This document shows, one piece after another, positions 1 to 8,275 of a stretch of DNA of 64,000 nucleotides; position 1 is the first letter of the stretch, and every line of letters begins with the position of its first letter. The position numbers were made by a program, and so were the translations under genes. Under the pieces are notes generated by a model. That model searched no databases. It was not told the DNA's origin and was given only the letters and a program-made list of their open reading frames with translations. The DNA is taken from NCBI GenBank assembly GCA_963663265.2, contig CAXXXM010000002.1, positions 2,046,001-2,110,000 of the forward strand, given 5' to 3'. This stretch comes from JAEXOD01 sp963663265. Its GTDB lineage: Bacteria; Bacteroidota; Ignavibacteria; Ignavibacteriales; Melioribacteraceae.

Positions 1-1190
1 AATCAAGCCAAGCCTCAAATAATTCGAATACCTGGTTAGCCATTTTAACGAATGATTTTCAGATAAACAATTCAATTTCTTTGCTTAGTATGTTAAGTTT
101 TAATAAACAAAATCTAAAATTGAAAGATCCGTATATGCAGATTTTTTCAAACAAAACAGAACAAAAATCATTATTGAACGATTTCTCTGGCAAAGTAAAA
201 TTGCAGTATTTTTCATCAGATTGGATTGTGAACTTAGGATATGAATTTTATTATTCTGACTTAAAAAATGATTTGCCTACCGAACAAAATAAAATTCTAA
301 AATTAAATAAAACTTCAAATAAAGTTTTTGCTTCCGGCACTTATAAAAATAGCAGCTTGTTGAAATTTGTTGACAATTTTCAATTAATGGCATTAACATC
401 TTATGAAATGATTAATGAAAAAATATTTGGACACAATAATGATTATATACCTGCGTATAAAATATCATTAAGGTTTGAATCTATAGGAATTAAAAACTTA
501 AATTTAATATTAAATAATTCAATTTCTAAACGGGCTCCATCTTTTAACGAACAGTTTTATTCCTGTTTGTATAATATTAAGGTGTTAAATGATGAAAAAT
601 ACAGGTCGTGGGATGCCTCGTTAGATTATTCATTTAACATACTGGGGAAGGAAAATTTAACATTTACATATTATGATATAATTAGTAAGGATAAAATAGT
701 ATGGATACCTTCAAGACAGGCACTACAAGTCCCTAAAAACTATGGACATGTTCGTCATCAAGGGTTTGAGATTGAGTATACAGGAGATTACTTAAATAAC
801 TTATTGGGTATATCAATATTATATAATAACAATATAGCAAAAAACAAAAGTCTAATGTATAGTGGCGATAATTCTTATAATAAGCAATTGGTTTACACTC
901 CGGAACATAGACTTAATATAAATATGGATGTAAGGTATAATAGATTTCATGCTGCCATTTATTCCTCGTTAATAAGCGAGAGATATTATACAGCTGATAA
1001 TACTTCTAAAAATAAATTAGACCCTTATTTTATTTTAGACGCTGCTTTGTCTTATTCATTAGATTTATTTAACATAAGAAATAATCTAACTATTTCTGTA
1101 AGTAATATTTTGAATGAGGAATATTTTATAATTCAGTCATACCCTATGCCACTAAGAACGATAGCACTAACTTATATTTTGGAGATGTAA
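1..1190 (+). CDS. TonB-dependent outer-membrane receptor, C-terminal part (5' end outside window)
   Basis: The reading frame is open from the first bases of the window without a stop, so the gene starts upstream; the first in-window start-like codon (TTG at 81) is not a convincing start. The protein shows alternating amphipathic beta strands, a KRAPSFNEQFY segment typical of the barrel of TonB-dependent receptors, and an end in which SNILNEEYFIIQSYPMP resembles the last strands of BtuB/FepA-type barrels. Family role: energised uptake of a large ligand (cobalamin, siderophore or sugar) across the outer membrane. Its stop overlaps the start of the next gene (TAATG), so the two are translationally coupled. 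The plug and TonB box are not in view, so the substrate cannot be read directly. The downstream propeller lipoprotein makes a cobalamin (BtuB-like) role a reasonable inference only. Confidence 0.85.
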   Translation, partial: SSQASNNSNTWLAILTNDFQINNSISLLSMLSFNKQNLKLKDPYMQIFSNKTEQKSLLNDFSGKVKLQYFSSDWIVNLGYEFYYSDLKNDLPTEQNKILKLNKTSNKVFASGTYKNSSLLKFVDNFQLMALTSYEMINEKIFGHNNDYIPAYKISLRFESIGIKNLNLILNNSISKRAPSFNEQFYSCLYNIKVLNDEKYRSWDASLDYSFNILGKENLTFTYYDIISKDKIVWIPSRQALQVPKNYGHVRHQGFEIEYTGDYLNNLLGISILYNNNIAKNKSLMYSGDNSYNKQLVYTPEHRLNINMDVRYNRFHAAIYSSLISERYYTADNTSKNKLDPYFILDAALSYSLDLFNIRNNLTISVSNILNEEYFIIQSYPMPLRTIALTYILEM

Positions 1191-2248
1191 TGAAAAATAT
1201 TTTTTATTTAATAATTTTATGTTCAGTACTTTTTGTTTCGTGTAGTAAAAATGATGATCCGGTGACACCACAAACAGTTGAAACGAAATATAAAGGAGTT
1301 TATATTGTTAATGAAGGGCTTTACGGGCAAAACAATTCATCGGTTTCGTATTATGATTTTGAAACACAAACTGCAACAAATGATGTTTACGCCAAGGCAA
1401 ATCCCGGTATAAATTTAGGTGATACTGCTAATGATATGGATATCTATGGAGATAAAGGATATATAGCGGTTGATTATTCTAACAAAGTTGAAATTATTGA
1501 TTTGAACACATCAAAGAGTTTAGGTTATGTAGATTTAGGAGTCGGTAGTTCACCACGTGATGTTGTTGTATTAGATTCTACTATTGCCTATGTAACTTGT
1601 TTAGCAAAAGATGCACTTGTAAAATTCAATCCTTCAACAAAACAGGTAATTAAAACAATACCGATTGGTTCAAAACCGGAAGCCGCTGTTTATAGTGCCG
1701 GGAAAATTTATGTAACAAACTCGGGATATGGTGATACTAATACTGTTAGCGTTGTCGATATTACAACAGATACAGAAGAAAAAGTTTTAACTGTTGGATA
1801 CAATCCTCGCTTTGCTCATACAAAAAATGATGGTTATGTATATGTAGTATGTACAGGAGTTTATGATGCGGTTGGAAAAGGTTCGTTATATAAAATAGCA
1901 ACAAACTCTAATACTGTTGTGGATTCGTTGATAATAAATTCCAATCCGGGCGAGTCATGTCTTATAAATAACAACCAAATGGTAATTGCTACCAATAACG
2001 GTTTAATAAAAGTAAATTTAACAAATATGAAACAAGTGGGGGATATTTTTGTATCCTCAACAAGTATTAATCCGGTTTATGGAGTAATATACTCAGTAGC
2101 ATTTGATTCAAAAAATAATTTGCTATATTGTGGTAATGCAAAAGACTATCAGCAGGATGGAGAAATAGTTGTGATGGATTTGAACGGCTCCGAAATAAAA
2201 CGATTTGGTGTGGGCATTAATCCAGGTTGTATATTAATTGTTAATTAA
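1190..2248 (+). CDS. Beta-propeller (YncE/YVTN-like) lipoprotein, BtuG-like candidate
   Basis: The 352-residue protein starts with a lipoprotein signal peptide whose lipobox ends at Cys18 (LFVSC), followed by SKNDD, so it should be lipid-anchored and possibly surface-exposed. The rest is a series of about 40-residue blade repeats (for example VVVLDSTIAYVTCLAKDALV, GKIYVTNSG, GYVYVVCTG) as in YncE/YVTN and DUF5074 propellers. The start overlaps the stop of the TonB receptor gene by one base. In Bacteroides, the propeller lipoprotein BtuG sits beside the TonB receptor BtuB and captures vitamin B12; this pair has the same gene order and architecture. That function is inferred from context. I see no cobalamin riboswitch in the window, but the 5' end of the operon is missing. 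Confidence 0.8.
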   Translation: MKNIFYLIILCSVLFVSCSKNDDPVTPQTVETKYKGVYIVNEGLYGQNNSSVSYYDFETQTATNDVYAKANPGINLGDTANDMDIYGDKGYIAVDYSNKVEIIDLNTSKSLGYVDLGVGSSPRDVVVLDSTIAYVTCLAKDALVKFNPSTKQVIKTIPIGSKPEAAVYSAGKIYVTNSGYGDTNTVSVVDITTDTEEKVLTVGYNPRFAHTKNDGYVYVVCTGVYDAVGKGSLYKIATNSNTVVDSLIINSNPGESCLINNNQMVIATNNGLIKVNLTNMKQVGDIFVSSTSINPVYGVIYSVAFDSKNNLLYCGNAKDYQQDGEIVVMDLNGSEIKRFGVGINPGCILIVN

Positions 2249-2280
2249 AGTTTTGTAATGCCATCCTGTGAGTAAGTTGT

Positions 2281-2320
2281 CAGCCCCTTTTTTATTATTA
2301 TAAAGGGGCTGTTCCTTTTT
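2281..2320 (+). terminator. Rho-independent terminator after the propeller lipoprotein gene
   Basis: Perfect 10-bp stem (2281-2290 with 2302-2311; CAGCCCCTTT and its complement), an 11-nt loop, then TTCCTTTTT. It lies between two convergent genes and points with the receptor/lipoprotein operon. Confidence 0.85.
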
Positions 2321-4661
2321 AAACTAATAACTTTTTGTTTGAAATTTTATTTGTTTTGTTATTTGTTGAATTGTTAATTTTAAAATATTCAGATAATTTT
2401 TTCAGATCTAATGCTAAAACGTTAATTTTTTCAACAGTGCGAGTAACATCATGCAAACCATCTGAAGATTGATTAATAACCGAATTAATAGCATCAATAT
2501 TTTTACTAATAACCTCAGCAGTTGCAGACTGTTCTTCGCTTGCAGTTGCAACGTGATTAATATTTTCAATTACCAATTTTGTTGCAGAAATTATTTCTTT
2601 TAAAGAGCTACCTGCTTGATGAGCAAAAACTTTATCTTTTTGAACTTCATCATTCCCCTGAATAATGGAATTTACTGCTGAAGTAGTATCGTTTTGAATA
2701 GTTTTAATCATATCGGCAATTTCTTTAGTAGCTTTTGTGGTTCGTTCAGCAAGTTTTCTAACTTCGTCGGCAACAACAGCAAACCCACGTCCTTGTTCAC
2801 CGGCACGGGCAGCTTCAATAGCAGCATTCAAAGCTAATAAATTTGTTTGGTCTGCAATGTCATCAATTACTTGAATAATTTCTCCAATTTGATCGCTACT
2901 TTGACCTAATTCTTTAATAGTAGTTTCTGCCTTACTAACAACTTCTGAAATTCTTTCCATTCCTTCAACAGTTTGTTTCATTACAGAACCACCTTGTTCC
3001 GCAATATTACCGGCAATTTTACTACTTTGAACAGCGTCAGAGGCGTTTTTGGCAGTATGGATTATTGTGGCAGTCATTTCTTCAACAGCACTTGCAACAT
3101 CGTTAACCTGTGCGGTTTGTTCAAATGAGCCGGCTGCAAGTTCTTCAATAGTTGAGGAAAGTTGTCCTGTCATATTTGTTATATTAGCAATTGAATTTTT
3201 AAGAGTTCCAACCAGTTCTTTGGTTTGTGATACAGCTAAATTAAATCCATCAAAAAGTTTTCCGATGTTATCGTCGCTTTTAACTACCAGGGATACATCA
3301 AGGTCTCCTTTAGCAAATAAATTCATTTTTTCTAATAAATTGTCAACGCTATGTTCTAAATAATTCATTGAATAAACTTTACAGTTTTCTACTTTGTTTA
3401 ATCCATTATGAATAGCAATTGCCATTTCTTCGCAAGTATTATACCCACAGCTTCCGCAATCTAATATATCGGTTTTATCTCTTTTTAACATATCGGCAAA
3501 TATTTTTTCAACTTGTTGTTTAGAAGGAATTTTTATGCGTGAGCTGTAATTAGATTTTGATAAATCTTGATATTTCCTGTCATAAAGTCCTTTTTGCCAA
3601 TATTTATTTAACACTTGATTTATTTTGAATTTGTTGAGGGGTTTAAATTTAAGAATCCCTTTTTGTTGGTAATCTTTTTGCATCTGGATGCTTCTTTTTT
3701 CAACATTTTTTTCAAGTTCGTCGGCAGATTTATCTCTGTTTGTGCCTGTTCCACCATTACAGCCGTGTTCACAGTTTAAGCAATCAATTAAAACCGGATT
3801 ATTTCCGGCATCAATATCTTTTGGCAATTCTTTTAAATATTTATAGATTGAATGAGGTCCTTCAATTTTTCTTGAAACATGTAATAAATCAGGATTTTCT
3901 CGTTCAACAGTTTTTAATAATCCACCCGGTGTTGAAAATAATACTGCTCTTTCTGCAGGTTGATTATCATATTCTATTTCAGGGAATTGATTGATATTAA
4001 TTCCAGAATCCTTAAAATAATCAACAAACTTTTTAATGGTCACGTTATAATCGCCTTGACCAACTTCGGAAAATTCACGTTTTTTTGCGGTACAAGGGGA
4101 TACAATTAAAATTTTGTGATTAGAATAGTTGGGGTAAAATCTTTTTACCATTTTAATTGTATGCATCATTGGACTATCGGCAGGAGCAAGATATTTAATT
4201 AATTCTGGTTGATAAAGTTCAATATATGTTACAATAGCAGGGCATGGTTGAGCAATAACAAGCTTAGGATTGTTTTCTTTGACATATTCGAGATAACTTT
4301 TTACTGTTAATTCAGCACCAAAGCTAACATCAAAAAAGGCTTTTACGCCAATGGATTTAAGCCATCCGTTAAACTTCTTATAGCTATACGGAAATTCAGC
4401 AGCAATTGCAGGAGCAACAACTGCTATTATCTTTTCGTTAGATTTTACAGCTTTAAAGAATTGATCAAAGTCGTCTACAATAGTTCTTGCTCCATGCGGG
4501 CAGCCTAAAATACACTCTCCACAACCAATGCATAAATCGTCAATTACATTAACATGATCTCCGCTTCCATCATTACAAAACTTTACTGGACATACTGCAA
4601 TACAACGATGACAGTTGACACACTTTTCGCTGTCAACTTCAATTATTTTGTTTAAAAACAT
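2319..4661 (-). CDS. [FeFe]-hydrogenase-like (HydS-type) sensor fused to a methyl-accepting chemotaxis domain
   Basis: 780 residues, no membrane segment, so cytoplasmic. Domains in order: two 4Fe-4S ferredoxin motifs (C14/17/20/24 and C44/47/50/54); an iron-hydrogenase large-subunit domain (about 75-310) with three H-cluster-type signatures, PCP at 139-141 (C140), SPCTAKK with C190, and NCEHGC with C297 and C301; a third 4Fe-4S-type domain (C402, C405, C410, C427); a HAMP-like segment (about 440-480); and a chemoreceptor signalling domain whose conserved hairpin tip is at about 601-640 (DQTNLLALNAAIEAARAGE). The residue before C140 is Pro, whereas catalytic hydrogenases carry the proton-relay Cys there; sensory group C enzymes also lack it. 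A redox or H2 receptor that signals to CheA is inferred. No hydrogenase maturases, CheA or CheW are in the window. AGAGG lies 4 nt before the ATG. Confidence 0.9.
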   Translation of the reverse strand: MFLNKIIEVDSEKCVNCHRCIAVCPVKFCNDGSGDHVNVIDDLCIGCGECILGCPHGARTIVDDFDQFFKAVKSNEKIIAVVAPAIAAEFPYSYKKFNGWLKSIGVKAFFDVSFGAELTVKSYLEYVKENNPKLVIAQPCPAIVTYIELYQPELIKYLAPADSPMMHTIKMVKRFYPNYSNHKILIVSPCTAKKREFSEVGQGDYNVTIKKFVDYFKDSGININQFPEIEYDNQPAERAVLFSTPGGLLKTVERENPDLLHVSRKIEGPHSIYKYLKELPKDIDAGNNPVLIDCLNCEHGCNGGTGTNRDKSADELEKNVEKRSIQMQKDYQQKGILKFKPLNKFKINQVLNKYWQKGLYDRKYQDLSKSNYSSRIKIPSKQQVEKIFADMLKRDKTDILDCGSCGYNTCEEMAIAIHNGLNKVENCKVYSMNYLEHSVDNLLEKMNLFAKGDLDVSLVVKSDDNIGKLFDGFNLAVSQTKELVGTLKNSIANITNMTGQLSSTIEELAAGSFEQTAQVNDVASAVEEMTATIIHTAKNASDAVQSSKIAGNIAEQGGSVMKQTVEGMERISEVVSKAETTIKELGQSSDQIGEIIQVIDDIADQTNLLALNAAIEAARAGEQGRGFAVVADEVRKLAERTTKATKEIADMIKTIQNDTTSAVNSIIQGNDEVQKDKVFAHQAGSSLKEIISATKLVIENINHVATASEEQSATAEVISKNIDAINSVINQSSDGLHDVTRTVEKINVLALDLKKLSEYFKINNSTNNKTNKISNKKLLV

Positions 4662-4669
4662 AAAACCTC

Positions 4670-4683
4670 TTATCGAACGATAA
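4670..4683 (-). promoter_or_regulatory. Short palindrome just upstream of the hydrogenase-chemoreceptor gene
   Basis: TTATCGAACGATAA is a perfect inverted repeat (6-bp arms, 2-nt spacer) 8 nt upstream of the start codon, adjoining the ribosome binding site. It could be an operator or a small RNA hairpin controlling translation. The core TATCG..CGATA resembles the palindrome in front of the glutathione peroxidase gene at 54674-54687, with a different spacer. A short AT-rich palindrome can occur by chance. Confidence 0.35.
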
Positions 4684-4986
4684 ATAGATGTGAGTATTAA
4701 ATTTTACAAGCCTTTGACAGGCAGGACTGAAATCATTTCAAAATTAAGAACAAGATTATTATGAGTATTCAATTAAAATAACGCAAATCAAAATAGTAAA
4801 CAAGAGGGGATATATTAAAATATGCTATTATTTGTTTAAAAAGTGCAAAAAATTGCTGTGTGCCAATTATTTCTTTTAAATAGATACATCATATTGTAAT
4901 TGAAATAATACTATTATTATTGTATTTTCATGTGGTTAAAATATCCAATTAAAATGGTTAACAGCAACATAAACAAGGAGAACTTT
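4684..4986. other. Divergent intergenic region
   Basis: About 300 bases between two divergently transcribed genes. It must hold promoters for both, but I cannot point to a convincing box. An open stretch from 4930 would add 19 residues to the downstream protein but has no ribosome binding site or signal-like sequence, so I treat it as untranslated leader. Confidence 0.5.
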
Positions 4987-7900
4987 ATGCCTAAAATTAA
5001 AACAATTATTTTGTTAGCTTTAATTCCTATACTATTATTGGCTGAAAGTAAAAGCACAAAAAAAGATTCAACGGATGCAGGTTTATTTAATGGATTAAAA
5101 TGGCGGGGTATTGGTCCTGCCTTAACATCGGGTAGAATATCAGACTTTGCAGTTAATCCTAATGATAATAGTGAGTATTACGTTGCGGTTTCAAGCGGTA
5201 ATGTTTGGAAAACTACTAATAGAGGAACTACATACGAACCAATATTTGATAATTATGGGGCATATTCTATTGGTTGTGTAACAATGGACCCTGAAAACCA
5301 TAATGTTGTATGGATTGGTACCGGTGAAAATAACCATCAACGAGCTTTAGGTTATGGTGATGGTGTTTATAAAAGTATTGATGGTGGCAAAACTTGGAAA
5401 AATATGGGATTGAAAAATTCAAGACAGATTGGTGATATAATAATTGATCCGAGAAATTCAAATGTGGTTTACGTTGCTGCTGAAGGTTCTGTTTGGGGTT
5501 CCGGTGAAGAAAGAGGGTTATATAAAACAATAGATGGCGGTAAAACTTGGGAAAAAATACTAAATATAAGTGAAAATACCGGGGTGAACAATGTTGTGTT
5601 TGACCCAAGAAATCCTGATGTTATTTATGCAACAAGCGAACAAAGAAGAAGACACGTGTTTACTAAAATAGGTGGCGGTCCTGAATCGGCTGTATATAAA
5701 TCAGTTGATGCAGGAAAAACTTGGGAAAAAATAATGAGCGGTTTGCCAAAAGTAGATTTAGGTGGAATGGGTATAGATGTGTCTCCTGTTAATCCTGATT
5801 ACATTTATTTAATTGTTGAAGCAGCGGAAAGCAAAGGTGGATTTTTCCGCTCAACTAATAGAGGTGCTTCTTGGAATAAAATAAGCAGTTATACTTCTTC
5901 TGGGCAATATTTTAACGAAATATGTTGTGACCCAGTTGACGTTGATAAAGTATACTCATTAGAAGTCGTTTCTAAAGTAACAACAGATGGTGGTAAAACA
6001 TGGAACAACATTGATTATAGCGAAAGACATGTTGATGACCATGCTTTATGGATAAATCCAAAAGATACAAAAAATTATTTGATTGGCGGAGACGGAGGAG
6101 TTTATGAAACATATGATAGTGGTTTAACTTTTGATTTTAAGGAGAATTTGCCAATAACGCAATTTTATAGAGTGACTGTTGATAATTCAGAACCTTTCTA
6201 TAATATTTATGGTGGTACACAAGATAATAATAGTTTAGGTGGTCCATCTCAAACAATTAATAGCGATGGAATTGTAAATAACGATTGGTTTGTAACAAAT
6301 GGTGGAGACGGATTTTGGAGTTCGGTTGATCCAATTGACCCAAATATTGTTTATGCTGAATCGCAATATGGCGGTATGATAAGGTATGATAAAAAAAGTG
6401 GGGAGGCAATTGATATTAGACCGGAGCCAAGTAAAGACGAATTAACTTATAAATGGAATTGGGATACTCCGTTGTTTATTAGTTCGTTTAGTAATACTCG
6501 TTTATATTGTGCAGCAAACAAAGTATTTAGAAGTGACGACAGAGGAAATACTTGGCAGGTTATAAGTGAAGATTTAACTGCTCAGTTAGATAGAAATACT
6601 TGGAAAGTTATGGGGAAATATTGGAGTAAGGATGCAGTTGCAAAAGATAAGTCCACGTCATTATTTGGAACTATTGTGTCACTTGCGGAATCATCGGTAA
6701 AAGAAAACTTATTATATGCCGGAACAGATGATGGAGTAATACAAGTTAGCGAAGATGCAAAATCTTGGCGAAAAATTGATAAGTTTCCTAACGTTCCTGA
6801 AAATACTTATGTAAGTGATATTTGTCCATCAAAATTTGATGAAAATATTGTTTTTGCAACTTTTAATAATTTGAAAAGAGATGACTTCAAACCTTATGTA
6901 ATGAAAAGTTTAGACAAAGGGAAAACATGGAAATCAATATCTAACAACTTACCTATTAATGGGAGTGTGCATACTATTGAACAAGATTTTATTAATCCGG
7001 ATTTATTATTTGTAGGGACAGAATTTGGAATATTTTGCTCAACTAATGGTGGTGAAGAATGGCTGGCATTAAAAAATGGGCTGCCAACAATTCCTGTTAG
7101 AGATATTGCAATTCAAAAACGAGAAAATGATTTAGTTATTGCAACGTTTGGACGTGGTTTTTATGTGCTTGATAATTATTCCCCTTTAAGAGAAACTAAT
7201 AAAGAGATATTAAATAAAGATGCACATATTTATTCAATAAAAGAAGCACTTATGTTTATTAAAGCTTCATCCGGTGGTTCGTTAGGTCATACATATTATA
7301 AAGCACCAAACCCGGAATTTGGAGCCACTTTTACTTATTATATTAAAGAAGTACCAAAAACCCTTAATGAAGAAAGAAAAGAAAAAGAAAAGGAATTATT
7401 TAAGAAGGGCGAACCTATTCCTCAACCTTCGGATGCTGAAATGTTTGCAGAAAAAGAAGAGATTGCCCCTTATTTAGTATTTACTGTTTATGATGAAACA
7501 GGGACTGAAGTAAGGAAGTTGACATCAGCAGCTAATAAAGGAATAAATAGAATTGTATGGGACTTGATGTATTCAAATTTGGCACCTGCTGAAAAGACTG
7601 AAAAATTTGACCCGCTTAAGAAAACCAGAGGATTGGGGTACGTTATGCCGGGTAATTATAAAGTTGGTCTTTCTTTGGTATCAAGACTTGGAACAAAAGA
7701 GATAGTTGCACCTGTTTCGTTTACAACAAAAGTGCTTAAAAATACTTCTTTGCCAATTGAAAACAGAAATGAGCTGGTGGCTTTTCAAAAGGAATCGTAT
7801 GAATTGGGAAGAAAAATATGGGGTGCCAACAAATTACTTGCCGAGTTGAATACTCAAGTAAATACAGTTAGACAAGTATTAATAAGTTCGCCAAACGTTC

Positions 7901-8232
7901 CAAGCACATTAATAGCAAAAGCTGATGAATTATATTTTAAATTAAGAACTTTATCATTGAAATTTTCAAGAGAATCGGATAATCCAAGTACAGAAGAAAA
8001 TCCACCATCGCCTGTAACAATAAATGAACGAATGGGGGTTTTAGCATATACTCATTGGCGTTCAACATCTAATATTACCAATAACGAAAGAAACGCATAC
8101 GATATATTAAGCAATGAATTTCCGCCCTTGTTAGAAGAACTTAATAATATAGCTAATGTTGAATTGGTTAAACTAAATGAGGAAATGGAAAAACTGAATA
8201 TTCCATATACAAGTGGACGAATAATGAAATAA
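4987..8232 (+). CDS. Secreted BNR/VPS10-type beta-propeller protein (sialidase-like fold)
   Basis: I place the start at the ATG at 4987, because AAGGAG sits 6 nt before it and the protein then begins with a clear signal peptide (MPKIKTIILLALIPILLLAES); the upstream in-frame codon at 4930 lacks both. The mature protein (about 1060 residues) carries many BNR/Asp-box units of the form S.DGGKTW or S.DRGNTW (for example YKSIDGGKTWKNMG, YKTIDGGKTWEKI, FRSDDRGNTWQVI), forming one or two propellers over about residues 30-720. A beta-rich tail and a charged helical C-terminus follow (about 920-1081). Such proteins are widespread in Bacteroidota as 'glycosyl hydrolase' or 'WD40/YVTN/BNR repeat' proteins, but no catalytic residues are identifiable, so enzyme activity is not claimed. 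Unlike several neighbours it lacks a T9SS sorting domain. Confidence 0.85.
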   Translation: MPKIKTIILLALIPILLLAESKSTKKDSTDAGLFNGLKWRGIGPALTSGRISDFAVNPNDNSEYYVAVSSGNVWKTTNRGTTYEPIFDNYGAYSIGCVTMDPENHNVVWIGTGENNHQRALGYGDGVYKSIDGGKTWKNMGLKNSRQIGDIIIDPRNSNVVYVAAEGSVWGSGEERGLYKTIDGGKTWEKILNISENTGVNNVVFDPRNPDVIYATSEQRRRHVFTKIGGGPESAVYKSVDAGKTWEKIMSGLPKVDLGGMGIDVSPVNPDYIYLIVEAAESKGGFFRSTNRGASWNKISSYTSSGQYFNEICCDPVDVDKVYSLEVVSKVTTDGGKTWNNIDYSERHVDDHALWINPKDTKNYLIGGDGGVYETYDSGLTFDFKENLPITQFYRVTVDNSEPFYNIYGGTQDNNSLGGPSQTINSDGIVNNDWFVTNGGDGFWSSVDPIDPNIVYAESQYGGMIRYDKKSGEAIDIRPEPSKDELTYKWNWDTPLFISSFSNTRLYCAANKVFRSDDRGNTWQVISEDLTAQLDRNTWKVMGKYWSKDAVAKDKSTSLFGTIVSLAESSVKENLLYAGTDDGVIQVSEDAKSWRKIDKFPNVPENTYVSDICPSKFDENIVFATFNNLKRDDFKPYVMKSLDKGKTWKSISNNLPINGSVHTIEQDFINPDLLFVGTEFGIFCSTNGGEEWLALKNGLPTIPVRDIAIQKRENDLVIATFGRGFYVLDNYSPLRETNKEILNKDAHIYSIKEALMFIKASSGGSLGHTYYKAPNPEFGATFTYYIKEVPKTLNEERKEKEKELFKKGEPIPQPSDAEMFAEKEEIAPYLVFTVYDETGTEVRKLTSAANKGINRIVWDLMYSNLAPAEKTEKFDPLKKTRGLGYVMPGNYKVGLSLVSRLGTKEIVAPVSFTTKVLKNTSLPIENRNELVAFQKESYELGRKIWGANKLLAELNTQVNTVRQVLISSPNVPSTLIAKADELYFKLRTLSLKFSRESDNPSTEENPPSPVTINERMGVLAYTHWRSTSNITNNERNAYDILSNEFPPLLEELNNIANVELVKLNEEMEKLNIPYTSGRIMK

Positions 8233-8242
8233 AAATATAAAA

Positions 8243-8270
8243 GCCTGCTATAAGGTTGCTTATAGCAGGC
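8243..8270. terminator. Bidirectional terminator between convergent genes
   Basis: Perfect 12-bp stem (8243-8254 with 8259-8270), GTTG loop. On the minus strand it is followed by TTTTATATTTTT, on the plus strand by an AT-rich run, so it can end both the propeller gene and the VIT/vWA gene. Confidence 0.85.
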
Positions 8271-8275
8271 ATATA

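Noticed and set aside
4930..4986. Upstream start for the BNR propeller protein
   Set aside because: The 19 extra residues are polar, precede the signal peptide and have no ribosome binding site; AAGGAG sits in front of the ATG at 4987.
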